NCBI RefSeq assembly: GCF_000350225.1
Contig: NW_005179042.1
Location: 62,001 to 126,000, forward strand
DNA: 64,000 bases
Direction of reading: 5' to 3'
Source: Chondrus crispus
Lineage: Eukaryota > Rhodophyta > Florideophyceae > Gigartinales > Gigartinaceae
Shown in pieces: positions 1 through 9,757 of the stretch. Position numbers and translations under genes: made by a program. Positions within the stretch are counted from its first letter, which is position 1, and the number at the start of each line of letters is the position of its first letter. The notes under the pieces are model-generated. The model did not search any database and was not told where the DNA came from. It was given only the letters and a program-made list of their open reading frames with translations.

Positions 1-2386
1 GGGTCTCGCCATCCCCTTGCGTCGCGAATGCCCTATAGTGAGGGCGTCGGTCTAATTCCGGCCGGCAGATGGAATCGCAGGGGGTACCTGCGGACCGCGT
101 GTACCAGTCGGCTGGTACACTCTGTACCTTCGATCCGCAGCGCAGTCTGGGCGTCCCTCGCGCGTCTTACACGACGCGCGCGCCTGCAAGTCATGCACGT
201 GCATTGTCTTCAGTGAAATTTCGCACTTTCCCAATTTTTCTTCCTTTTTAGGTTCGGGCGGTGGCGGTTTGTTTGAACCGCGACCCGCAGATATAAGCTG
301 ACCTCGGGGGTAACCTGGGGGTTTCGTTCTCCAGGCCTTTTGCACTTTTTGTAATCTCCCGTGATGATTACTTCTCCCGTATCGTGGGAGGTTGTCCCTT
401 TCGTCTTGGGGTCTTCGTTACAGTAGAGATCCCCGAAGCGTATGCCGAGGCGTTCGTTCGTCGTTCGACATTAACCGCCCCCTCGCCCCAGAGATCGGCT
501 GTGAGGGTGCTCGCCGTCGCCCACCACGCGCCCCTTGGAAGTGCGGTGGGGCCGTGCCAACGCGGGGTCATCCCTCCCCGGCGATCTGTTAAGCGCGATT
601 TCGACGCCGCGGGAATGAGTGAAGGGGGCGTGCAATCGGGAAAAGCGATCAGGGACGGGTGAAGTCGTTCCCGCAACACTCCCGTTTCGCTCTCGCGTTC
701 GTCACGCGAGCTTGCGGACCCGAATGAGGACGTTGTCTGGGACGACCTTCAGCGCTCGTACGATGCCGGACGGAGAGTTCGCTAGGGTAAGGGTCATGCA
801 GTGTCGAACACGTCGCGTTGCGGTAGCCTCTTTCCGGATGCTAAGCCGTTCCTTGGACGCTATGCCCCGGCTCGTTATTGCCGTCTGCGGCCTTCCTCTT
901 CCTACGTCGTGTACTTGGCTCGCCACTCTGAAGCAGTGAGCCGTGTCCCTCGGCAGGACGCTATTCGAGGCGTCCCCCTCCCCACGACATACTGTTCGTC
1001 CAGTAGGTGAGTTCCCTCTCCTCCGAAGTGACGGTCTCTAGGCCGGTGCCCGGGCTCGGCGTAGTCTTCAGCGTGTCCGTCCACACTTCTTGCGGCGCTG
1101 TTCGCGACGCGCCGGCAATTCCGTGCGCGGGAGGCGGAGTGTCTCTGCCCTCTCGACGAGGCTGCGCCTCAGGTCTTGCCTCTCGGCCCGTCGTGCCGGA
1201 CGCGACCAGGCCCCCGTGCGCGCGAAAAATCAATGAGAACGCGTGCGTCGCAGCAGAGTTGTTAGTAGCGTCGACAGTCGTGGGTTCGCGTACCCCGGCG
1301 CCCTACGTCTTTGGGGCAGAGTTTCAGAGAGGGAAGAGCCGTTCGGACGGCTTGGCGCGCGCGCGCCAAGATTTCGAGGCGCCCGCTCCGTGCGGGCGTG
1401 CGCCCGATCTCACGCCCGAATACCTCTTCGGCCAAGGGGGGGGGCGGACGTGTGTACCTCCGGGGCGTTTGTTCCTTGTACTCCTGGGCAGCGTCGTCCG
1501 GTGTCCTTGTTGCCTGCCGTATGGCGTACAGTACTCGTACATTCCATGCACGCGCGGGTGTATTTTCTCCGCTTAATTCTCTCAAATAATTTCAGGGGGT
1601 GGTGGCGGTTGTGATTTGGGGATGACGCCAGCGGCGTCCCGCGTGTCTCCGGCGACGCTCGTGTGCGGCGTTCTCATTCCCCCTATTTTTCCTCAGTACA
1701 GTATGGGGCATGCGTCGGCGGTGGGTTCGCAGTGTCTCGCGTTCGTGCGCAGGTGTCGGTGTCTGTCCCCTCGGATCGCTCTCGCTTGTCCGCTCTTCGT
1801 CTACCGTCTTGGCGCGTGGTATGATCAACTCCACTTCCGTCGCGGAGTCTCCGTTCGCGCATTACGCGCGCTCCTTGGGGCACCGACCCTAGCGACGGTA
1901 CACGGGTCCCTTTTATCGCCGGGTTAACTTCCCCGCGGCGTATTGAGGGCGGTATATTAACTGTGGGTCTCCTGCGGCCTGTTGACGTTCGCTACGGGTT
2001 TTTCGGTCGCGAGCAAATCTCACGGAGGCGTTCCTGGAGTGATAAGGGATTCGGATCCCTTGTCTGCGAACGGTTCCGTGAGTGAGCTAGTGTCGGGCAA
2101 GGGTCGCCCCTCCTTCGGAGGAACCTGTGTCCTTCCTTTCTCATTTCTAGCCTCTTGTCGCATGTGGTGTCTTCTCTCCCGCAGCCTGTCGGCTTCGGTG
2201 GTCCCTACGTTTTGGGCATAGTCGCGTTCTCTCGTAATTTGCCTTGTTCGTCAATACGTCTTGACATCTGGCTTCGTCTTCTGCGGTGTCCCTCCGATGA
2301 GGGCCGCTGCACAACCGTGGGTTTCCTTTCGGTTTGCTCGTGCTGTTTGATGTCCGACCGCGACAGGGCGGTTGAGGGCCCCCTCC
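1..2386 (-). other. 3' non-coding region of element A (partial)
   Basis: This GC-rich sequence lies downstream of pol. Its first ~100 nt (2386 leftwards) align with element B just after 58455, beginning with the purine-rich GAGGAGGGGGCC. ORFs here are short and compositionally odd on both strands. By comparison with B, the antisense ORFs expected in this family would lie left of position 1. On the plus strand (antisense to the element) a pyrimidine tract at 229-251 ends TTTTTAG, resembling a splice acceptor. I see no gene. Confidence 0.55.
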
Positions 2387-5300
2387 TCAAGGCTGAACGT
2401 CCGCGTTCAGTTCAGAGAGGAGGTCTCTACCTGTACGTGTCCGGAGTCTTTTGGCGTAGCGTGACACTAGCTCCTCGGGGACGTGTGTACGCGATGTCCA
2501 GGTGGGTTGGTCGTAGTCTGCCCATTTAATGAGGAACTCCGTAGTTCCATCCTCCATGACGCGATGCTTGAGTAGCCGTTCGACGGCATACTGTGTGCCT
2601 TCGTTGATCTTGTCGGCAAGGTCTTCGGGGGTAGTCGTGCTAGCCCTTGGCGCGTTCGCCGGCGGGGGTGCGTAGACGCAGCGGTCTGCCGAGACGCGCT
2701 CGGTAACTCCATCACGATCGATCGTGATGGTGCGCTGGTCGTTCGCGAGAACTCTGTACGGTCCGACAGCCGGGGAGGCCAGCTTGTTTGATGCCTTCCC
2801 CCCATCGGTGGGGTTCAGATATACGTAGTCACCTGCCTTGAGGCGCGAGTTGATGCGCCGAATACGCTTGTCGAAGTCGCGTTTATAGCGAGCTTGCGTT
2901 CGCCGAAGGCTTCCGTAGGCCTTCTGGATAGTCGAGTCCAAGGTCTTGAGGAACTCGGCACGTTGGTTCCCCCTATCGGAAGGGGGCGCGTCGCCGTCCG
3001 CCCGTCGGAGAGAGAACTCCGGCGGTGGCCTGCTGAGCACGAGCTCAAATGGCGTGGTGCGTGTGGTGCGATGTACGTGGGAGTTGTATGCGTACGTAAG
3101 CGGCCCCACGTACACATCCCAGTCGTCCTGGTGTTCACCCACGTAGTTCCTCAGCATCGAGGCGATTGTTCGGTTATATCGCTCGACTTGCCCGTTCGTC
3201 TGGGGATGGTACGCCGAAGTGTACAAATTCGTTATTCCCAGAACACGGCACGTGCTGTGGAAGAACTTGGCATTAAACTGAGGGCCGTTGTCCGAAAGCA
3301 ACGTGCGAGGGACGCCGTATTTGAACACCCACGACTCGCAGAACGCAACTGCGACGGTGTATGCAGTTATCGTGCGGAGCGCCACGACTTGCGTCAGCTT
3401 GCTAAAACGGTCCGTAATCACGAGCAGGAATCGTTTTCCTGTCTTCGTCTTGGGGAGCGGCCCCAAGATGTCGATGGCGAGGCTCTCGAGAGGCCTCGTA
3501 GCTGGAAACAATCTCAATCGATTGAGATGTTTCCTCAGCTTGACCCGGTTCATCGCGCAGGTCCGACACCCTCGCACCGTGGCTGCCACGTCTGCAGCCA
3601 GGTGGGGCCAGTAGTACTCGCGTCGAAGTGCGTAGTACATACGGTTCTGGCCCGGGTGCCCCGCGATGGCCGGGTTGTGGCACAGGCGGAGGAGCCTGGC
3701 GCGGAGCGTCCGAGGTACCACCACCTGAACGATATCAGGGTCGAAGGGGTGTCTCCGTTTGAGCACCCCTTGGTGGTCCTCGAAGAACGCGGAGTCCCGG
3801 GACTCTGACTGTCGTGCCAAAACGGTTTGGCAGAAGTCATCCACGCGTTGCTCCTCGGCTATCTCCTCTATCGTAAGAGGGGCCGGAAGGTCGTCCTGCG
3901 GTGGGGCGACCGGGGAGTCGAGCGCGCCAGCCTCGGGGTCTTCGGCGCGCTGTATATCGGCGGCGTCGAACTCGTCGTTCTCCTCCCAAAACGAATTGGG
4001 TCCTTGAAGACCGGGGGCTTCGTCGTCACCTCGCGATTCGTCGCGCGTCCGTACGCGCGACCTTGTTCGGGCTTCGCCTTGGTTCCGTGTCGTTACGAAG
4101 ACATGGACGCCCTGATGATCGCAGCTCGCGGTACAAGCGTGGTCCGCGAGCTCGTTCGATACGTCTCGAACTGTCGTGCCCCCGTCGAAAGTGGGGATGT
4201 CGTCATCCACCTCGACGGTGGGGCGAGGGTCATCGGCGACCTTCGGCGACACGAGTCGTGACAGGGCATCGGGCACCTGATGCACGCGCCCGGGGCGGTA
4301 CTGAATGGTGAAATCGTATTCAGCCAGACGTAGCCGCCACCGGGTGAGTCTTCCTGAGCTCTCCGTGAGAGACATGAGCCATCGGAGGGCGTCGTGATCC
4401 GTCCGGACGGTGAACTTGGTTCCTTCGATGTACGGCCGCAGCGTGCGGACGGCCCACACCACGGCGAAGCACTCACGCTCCGTAGCGCTGTAGTTCCGTT
4501 CGCTATCGCTTAGCGAGTACGACCAGTACCCAACGGGGCGCCAATCGTTTGGCTCGTCGTGCTCCTGTAGGAGGGTGCACCCGAGTTGATATGCACTGGC
4601 GTCAGTGTCCAACAGGTACGGCCGGCCGTACCGTGGTAGCGCGAGGATCGGCGGGGAGATCATCGCCGCCTTCAGGCTTTCGAAAGCCTGAAGCTGAACC
4701 TCCGTTGGGTTATCGAAATCGTGATCCGAGTCCTTGCGCGTTATATCGGTTAACGGACGGGCAATCTTCGAGAAGCCCTTGACGAAGCGACGATACACGT
4801 TACACGCCCCGAGGAACGAGCGCACCTGCGTCAACGTCCTCGGGAACGTGAACGTCTTGAACGCGTCGATTGCCGTATCAGCCACGCTCAACTTACCTGG
4901 GGATATAACGTGCCCCAGGTAGTGCACCTTCGGACGGAAGAAGCTGCACTTCTTGAGCTTGAGGGAGATGCCGGCACTCCGCAACAAGCTCAAGACGGTA
5001 TCGAGATGCCTTGCGTGTTCCGCGTCCGTACGCGAGAACACGATAACGTCCTCGAGATAGACGAGGCATATTTGCCAGCGGACTCCGGAGAGTATGATAT
5101 CGAGGGCACGTTGGAAGGTGGCCGGTGCCCCTTTCAATCCAAACGGCATACGCAAATGGCGGTACGTACCCATATGTGTCGTGAAGGTAGTCTTATCCCG
5201 GTCCTCCGGAGCGACCGGGATCTGCCAATAACCGGAATTGCAGTCCAGCGTCGTAAAGACGGCTGCATCTCCTAACGAGTCGATGCAGTCGTCCATACGC

Positions 5301-6970
5301 GGCAGCGGATACGAATCCGCTGCAGTCTTCGCGTTGAGACGCCGGTAGTCCACGCAGAACCGAAGAGAGCCGTCTTTCTTCGGTACGAGCACCACCGGGG
5401 ACGCCCACTCGGTGCTCGCGGGTTCGATAACCCCTGCGTTCAACATCTTGTTGACCTCCTTCGCGACCATTTCGCGCATGGCCGGGCCCTTCCGATAGGG
5501 CATAGAACGAATCGGTTTCGTTCCCGGTTCGAGGGGAATGCGGTGCTCTGTGGCTTGGATCGTTCCGAGCGCACCGCTCCACAGACTCGAGTGCTTACGG
5601 AGCATCTCGAGCACGTGGCCACGGAGCTTGTCATCGTCGATGTATGACAAGTCAATCTCTTTTTCCCAATCCATCGGTGGATTTTCGGGATCCTTCTGCT
5701 GGGCGGGTACAGTACCCTCCGCCGTCGGTTGGGGTATAGGTAACCGTTCATCCGGGTCAACCCCTTCACTCCCCGCGGTTGCCTTCTCATCGGAGCTGGA
5801 TCGGCCAGCTCCGACCTCTCCGACTTGATCGGTCAAGTCGGTCAGATGCAACGCGAGCGCGACCTCCTCAGCGACTCGACGTTCGGGCGTGAGGATCGCG
5901 AGGGGGTTGCGCTTCGCGTATCCCACGACGGTGTGCTTCGGAAGCCGCCTCTCCCGTCGCGAGAAGTTTGCGACGATGACTTCGAATGTCTGGTTCGGCA
6001 GGACTTCTGCGACGCCATTCGTCCGCCTCACTCCATGACGGTGTTGGAGTGAGGGCTTGGGCTCCAGGAACACGAGACCCCTCCCCGCGGTTGTCACACG
6101 CACACGGGCTTGCGACATCGCGGGGATGGTAGCCCAGCGGGCGACTCGGATCGCCTGCGGGGCCTCCTCGCGTACCTCCGGACGACTCGTTTGGCGACCA
6201 TGTCGCCTGGTAGGGGGAGTCGGTTCCCCCTTCCCATTGACGATGGCTACCGACCCACCGTGACGAAGTTCGAGCTTCTGTCCATCGATGTCGATGCTGC
6301 GTACGTGCGCATCAATGAACGCGGTCCCAAGTAGAACGGGAACAGCGAGTTGTTCGGCCACTACGAAAGGTATGCGGAACGTCGTGTTTCGCAGCCGGAC
6401 CGCGAGGCGGACGACCGCCGTAAGTCGAAGCGGGTTACTGTTCGCGCCAGCCAGGCGTGGTAATGGCGCGCCCCGTATTACGTAGCGAGCCCAGTCGGGA
6501 GGGAGGTCGGCCTTCCTCACCAAGTTGTAGCCCGAGCACGTGTCGACGGCGATCGTGTGGGGCTTGAACGCGTTGCCTTCGGTGGCCACGGAGCCCAAGA
6601 CGTTATATATTTTCGACGTCATGAGGCATACGAGGCCATCGACCACCTTGGGCGCGACCTTATCGGTGAGGTCGTTCCGCCGGGGCCTTCGACTTCGGCG
6701 TTGGCCCCTCTTGCGTTTCCTTCGGCTCGAGCCGGGGGACGTTCGCGTCTCAGTGACGCCCGTCCAGGTGCTGGAGTCCGTACGAGGCGGACATTTCGTC
6801 GGCGACCTTGGGCTCACCGGGGTCCGAAGGGCGACCGACTCGTGTCGGTCGGCGTTAACCACGTCTCGCTCGTTGCGCTTCACTGGGATGTCGGGTGTCC
6901 CTGTGGTGCCTTCTTCCAACATCGGGTCTACGCGGGCCTCGGTGTTGGGTTTCTCCTGCAATGTCGACAT
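2387..6970 (-). CDS. pol: Pol polyprotein of element A: protease, RT, RNase H, integrase, chromodomain (1527 aa)
   Basis: This encodes the enzymes for reverse transcription and integration. In order: an Arg/Lys-rich N-terminus; aspartic protease with VDTCSGYNLV (near residue 143); RT with FCVDYRRLN and, near residue 638, YLED in place of the usual YLDD; RNase H with DTDAS (near 787) and RTDHD; the integrase HHCC finger (about 1097-1140) ending CRTCAMNR; integrase core residues in AIDILGP, LSDNGPQF and NGQVERYN; and a C-terminal chromodomain (about 1460-1505) with FLIKWADYD. The ATG at 6970 matches the element B start. No frameshift or stop is visible. The RT Asp-to-Glu change (codon 5051-5053) hits a metal-binding residue, so RT may be impaired although the frame is whole. 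Confidence 0.93.
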   Translation of the reverse strand: MSTLQEKPNTEARVDPMLEEGTTGTPDIPVKRNERDVVNADRHESVALRTPVSPRSPTKCPPRTDSSTWTGVTETRTSPGSSRRKRKRGQRRSRRPRRNDLTDKVAPKVVDGLVCLMTSKIYNVLGSVATEGNAFKPHTIAVDTCSGYNLVRKADLPPDWARYVIRGAPLPRLAGANSNPLRLTAVVRLAVRLRNTTFRIPFVVAEQLAVPVLLGTAFIDAHVRSIDIDGQKLELRHGGSVAIVNGKGEPTPPTRRHGRQTSRPEVREEAPQAIRVARWATIPAMSQARVRVTTAGRGLVFLEPKPSLQHRHGVRRTNGVAEVLPNQTFEVIVANFSRRERRLPKHTVVGYAKRNPLAILTPERRVAEEVALALHLTDLTDQVGEVGAGRSSSDEKATAGSEGVDPDERLPIPQPTAEGTVPAQQKDPENPPMDWEKEIDLSYIDDDKLRGHVLEMLRKHSSLWSGALGTIQATEHRIPLEPGTKPIRSMPYRKGPAMREMVAKEVNKMLNAGVIEPASTEWASPVVLVPKKDGSLRFCVDYRRLNAKTAADSYPLPRMDDCIDSLGDAAVFTTLDCNSGYWQIPVAPEDRDKTTFTTHMGTYRHLRMPFGLKGAPATFQRALDIILSGVRWQICLVYLEDVIVFSRTDAEHARHLDTVLSLLRSAGISLKLKKCSFFRPKVHYLGHVISPGKLSVADTAIDAFKTFTFPRTLTQVRSFLGACNVYRRFVKGFSKIARPLTDITRKDSDHDFDNPTEVQLQAFESLKAAMISPPILALPRYGRPYLLDTDASAYQLGCTLLQEHDEPNDWRPVGYWSYSLSDSERNYSATERECFAVVWAVRTLRPYIEGTKFTVRTDHDALRWLMSLTESSGRLTRWRLRLAEYDFTIQYRPGRVHQVPDALSRLVSPKVADDPRPTVEVDDDIPTFDGGTTVRDVSNELADHACTASCDHQGVHVFVTTRNQGEARTRSRVRTRDESRGDDEAPGLQGPNSFWEENDEFDAADIQRAEDPEAGALDSPVAPPQDDLPAPLTIEEIAEEQRVDDFCQTVLARQSESRDSAFFEDHQGVLKRRHPFDPDIVQVVVPRTLRARLLRLCHNPAIAGHPGQNRMYYALRREYYWPHLAADVAATVRGCRTCAMNRVKLRKHLNRLRLFPATRPLESLAIDILGPLPKTKTGKRFLLVITDRFSKLTQVVALRTITAYTVAVAFCESWVFKYGVPRTLLSDNGPQFNAKFFHSTCRVLGITNLYTSAYHPQTNGQVERYNRTIASMLRNYVGEHQDDWDVYVGPLTYAYNSHVHRTTRTTPFELVLSRPPPEFSLRRADGDAPPSDRGNQRAEFLKTLDSTIQKAYGSLRRTQARYKRDFDKRIRRINSRLKAGDYVYLNPTDGGKASNKLASPAVGPYRVLANDQRTITIDRDGVTERVSADRCVYAPPPANAPRASTTTPEDLADKINEGTQYAVERLLKHRVMEDGTTEFLIKWADYDQPTWTSRTHVPEELVSRYAKRLRTRTGRDLLSELNADVQP

Positions 6971-7008
6971 TGCTGGAGTCCCCGTGCGCGACTCCGATAG
7001 CGGGGGAT

Positions 7009-7116
7009 GTATTATCGGACAATACCCCCCGTGTCCTTGGCCAGCACGCGGGGACCGGTCTAGTTCATAGGGAAAAGACGGCTCACGCGACCGCGTGTAC
7101 GTAACCGTCTTTACCC
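7009..7116 (-). promoter_or_regulatory. Gag-pol junction hairpins of element A
   Basis: Two inverted repeats lie between gag and pol. At 7070-7116, arms of 12 nt (11 of 12 paired) enclose the gag stop codon in one arm, and an inner CACGCG/CGCGTG stem (7084-7097) sits inside. At 7009-7025 there is a short stem with GTATT/AATAC arms. Both recur in element B at 53733-53779 and 53823-53839. A role in pol expression is inferred from conservation and position. Confidence 0.5.
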
Positions 7117-9681
7117 TTTTTTCGAACTACCGGTGCTATCGGAGCTACCCCCCTGGCTATCGTCGGCCAGGTCTTCTCCGGGTGGCCGACCACGTGGGTC
7201 GGGACTATTCCTCCCGGGCGGCTCGGCAGCCTTGGCGAAGTACTCGGGTATTTCCGGGCCTTGACCTGCGGCGTCCGGCCGTCGCAGGATATGGGGGATG
7301 AAGCGAGTCGGCTCTCCTTCGTGACCCTCCGCGGGTAGGGAGTACGGATCCTCTACCCAGTCTTGCAGGTACATTATCGCATTCTGTACCTGTTGGGGTA
7401 ACCGAGAACGGTCTCGGTCCCCTCTCCCTCCTTGGCGGGGGTACCTTGTGTCGGCCTGGCGGTAGTCGGGCCGATCGCGACGATCGAGTTCGGTTCGACG
7501 ATACCCGCCTCCACGGGGGGCGAATCGAGCGCCCCCACCCGACCGATTCGGGAAACCTTGACGCGGGGGACGGCCCTCGCCGATCGCTTGCCGGAGTAGA
7601 TTGCGCGCCCCGGGGCGCGTCTCCATCTGGTAGCGGTAGTTCCTGTACGCCGTGAACATTCGTTGTTCCGGCGACAGGAACGGGCAGGCGTACATGGCGT
7701 GTCCGTACGTACGACATAGCCAGCACACGTACGCGCTGCCGTCCGTTGAGGCGAAGGTCGCCGCGTGACGCGCCTCCTCATCGGTGAGGAGGGGCACGCG
7801 AGGGGCTTCACCTCCGGTATCTCGGTTTGAGATGTCGAGCTCAGCGACCCGGGGAACCGTACCCCTGGGTGCTCTGGGAGTGGCCGCGAACGCGGTCGCG
7901 TAGCTCGACGTCGTTCCGGTCGACATCGGTGAAGGGGGTCGACCCCCTACCGGCCCTGCTCCTTGCGTAATGAGGACAGGGTCGGCCTGCCACTCATCCT
8001 CCCCGACATGGAGGGTAGAGGCGGGCGAACTTGTTGCGGCGGACTTCGTAGTCCTGCAAGCCCTCCCTGCCGGTTTCGAATCCGGCAGAGGTAAACCGCG
8101 TCGAGCGCGGTAAGTGGTTCCTTCTGCCGTTGCGATACGGCGGATGGTCGGAAGATCGGTCTTCTGGCGGCTCGGCAGCCGCTGCACTGTCTCGGAAACT
8201 GCGGCACGGGTCGCAGGAGCGAGTCCCCGCACGAAGTAGTGCGCGAGGGACTGTTCGGAGAACACTGCCGTGCACCGGAACGCGGCCGTTTCGAGCCGGT
8301 CCGCGAACGTGCTCTCCGTTTCATGAGATTGCTGTCGCGCCGTCGCGACAGCGTCGTACGCTTCACCTAACACGTCGTCGGTTAGGTAGCGTTTCAGGAA
8401 CTGGTTCACGAGCCCCGGCCAACTCACGTCGTCGTGTAGTTGGCCGGCGCGGAGGCCACGCATCGTATAACTCGTATACAGGCGCTCCGCGTCGCGCTCT
8501 AAGAAGTGCGCGAGGACTCTCACGGCAACACCTTCGGTCAGGTGTTGCGAGTTGAAGGTTATCCGAATATCCTTCAAGAACGGTAGGAGCTGGATCGGGT
8601 CCGTACCGTCAAAGCTCCTCATCGTGGGACGGATCCCACGGCAGCGTTGGACGTACTTCGCGATCCGTCCCGCGTCACCCGAGGTGACGAGCCTCGAGGT
8701 GTTATCCAAGCGGTACATACGATAGTCAGCGACGGCGCTGAACTCTTGGATCATCGTATGCACCGGCTCGAGCCCGGGCTCGGCGGGACCTAGCGTGCCG
8801 AAGGAGGTAACCGGTAGCGTACGGACGTCTACCGGACCTGGATGCTCGGCATGACTCGCCGGCGGGTAGCCGCCCCAGTGGGGATCGACGGAGAACATCG
8901 GTTCTCCGGATCCGCGGGCGGCTCCTCCACGGTCCTGTTCGTCCGCGTACGATACGCGGTCCATCTGCCGCCTACTTACGGGGATAGGCGGCAATGCTTG
9001 GGTCTCGGACGCGAGATTCGCGCCCATCGGAGGATGGTTTCCTTCCGCAGTCCGACTGGCGTCGGCGCCAGTCGGACGCCAACCTTCCGGAGCGACGGCG
9101 CTCGGAGGTACGGCACCACCGGGCCCTCTCGTGGGGGCACCGGGCAGCCTTGCGGCCATGGTCCGTTCCATGTCACGAGCACGCTGTCGCGTAGCGTTGA
9201 GCTCGGCGGAGAGGTGCGCGAACGCACCCAACTGCTCTGCTGACGGGGACGGTCGATCGTCGGGACGTCTCGTCGAGGTCGGCCTCGTGGGGCGACCTTG
9301 CCCGTGCAGTACGGGCTGTGCGAGGCGTGAGTCTTCGACGAGCACCAGTCGCGAGTGTAACTCGTCGACTAGTGCTCGGAGATTCTCCAAGGACTGGCTG
9401 ACTCGATCGAACCTCCCTTCACGTAGGGAGCGGAGCTCGTCCATACATCGCGAGTAGACGGCGTCCGTCACGTCTATACGGAGTGAAGTACGGACTTCCT
9501 CGATGTAGTCAGCTATGCGATCGAACATCGCAGCCGCTTGTCCTTCGGGGGACTCGGGCGACGGTTCGCGGTCTCGGAGACCAGCGTCGCCGTCGCCGAA
9601 CGGCGGTGATGGTGCGTGCAAAGCGGCCGCCCTCGGATCCGCCGGTTCGGACCGGATCGAGGTGGCGTATTCTTGACTCAT
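7111..9681 (-). CDS. gag: Gag polyprotein of element A (856 aa)
   Basis: This is the structural protein forming the retrotransposon particle. I chose the ATG at 9681 because the ORF upstream of it lies in leader and LTR sequence and because element B starts with the matching MSQE. There is a helical stretch near residues 60-120, then a long Pro/Gly-rich linker. A Retrotrans_gag-like capsid domain lies around residues 375-540 (FDGTDPIQLLPFLKDI onward). A CCHC zinc knuckle, CWLCRTYGHAMYAC, is near residue 745, followed by an Arg/Gly-rich nucleic-acid-binding tail. The frame is unbroken; B's copy has a 1-nt insertion. Pol begins 140 nt downstream in a different frame. Confidence 0.9.
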   Translation of the reverse strand: MSQEYATSIRSEPADPRAAALHAPSPPFGDGDAGLRDREPSPESPEGQAAAMFDRIADYIEEVRTSLRIDVTDAVYSRCMDELRSLREGRFDRVSQSLENLRALVDELHSRLVLVEDSRLAQPVLHGQGRPTRPTSTRRPDDRPSPSAEQLGAFAHLSAELNATRQRARDMERTMAARLPGAPTRGPGGAVPPSAVAPEGWRPTGADASRTAEGNHPPMGANLASETQALPPIPVSRRQMDRVSYADEQDRGGAARGSGEPMFSVDPHWGGYPPASHAEHPGPVDVRTLPVTSFGTLGPAEPGLEPVHTMIQEFSAVADYRMYRLDNTSRLVTSGDAGRIAKYVQRCRGIRPTMRSFDGTDPIQLLPFLKDIRITFNSQHLTEGVAVRVLAHFLERDAERLYTSYTMRGLRAGQLHDDVSWPGLVNQFLKRYLTDDVLGEAYDAVATARQQSHETESTFADRLETAAFRCTAVFSEQSLAHYFVRGLAPATRAAVSETVQRLPSRQKTDLPTIRRIATAEGTTYRARRGLPLPDSKPAGRACRTTKSAATSSPASTLHVGEDEWQADPVLITQGAGPVGGRPPSPMSTGTTSSYATAFAATPRAPRGTVPRVAELDISNRDTGGEAPRVPLLTDEEARHAATFASTDGSAYVCWLCRTYGHAMYACPFLSPEQRMFTAYRNYRYQMETRPGARNLLRQAIGEGRPPRQGFPNRSGGGARFAPRGGGYRRTELDRRDRPDYRQADTRYPRQGGRGDRDRSRLPQQVQNAIMYLQDWVEDPYSLPAEGHEGEPTRFIPHILRRPDAAGQGPEIPEYFAKAAEPPGRNSPDPRGRPPGEDLADDSQGGSSDSTGSSKKG

Positions 9682-9739
9682 CTCAACGCGTACGGACGCG
9701 GAGGAAAAAGAAAGTCTTCTCGGAAAGATCTCGGGGTCT

Positions 9740-9756
9740 TCTAGGTCGGGAGACCA
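9740..9756 (-). other. Primer-binding site of element A
   Basis: On the minus strand TGGTCTCCCGACCTAGA starts one base after the LTR terminus. The same sequence follows the 5' LTRs of elements B (51109) and C (34868), so two Gypsy families share one primer. TGG fits pairing with a tRNA 3' CCA end. I could not name the tRNA. Confidence 0.75.
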
Positions 9757-9757
9757 C

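Noticed and set aside
1007..1576. 189-codon plus-strand ORF as the antisense gene of element A
   Set aside because: Composition is unlike the antisense proteins of B and C, and by alignment with B those ORFs should lie left of the window.
2894..3808. 304-codon plus-strand ORF inside element A pol
   Set aside because: Shadow of the integrase region of pol on the other strand.
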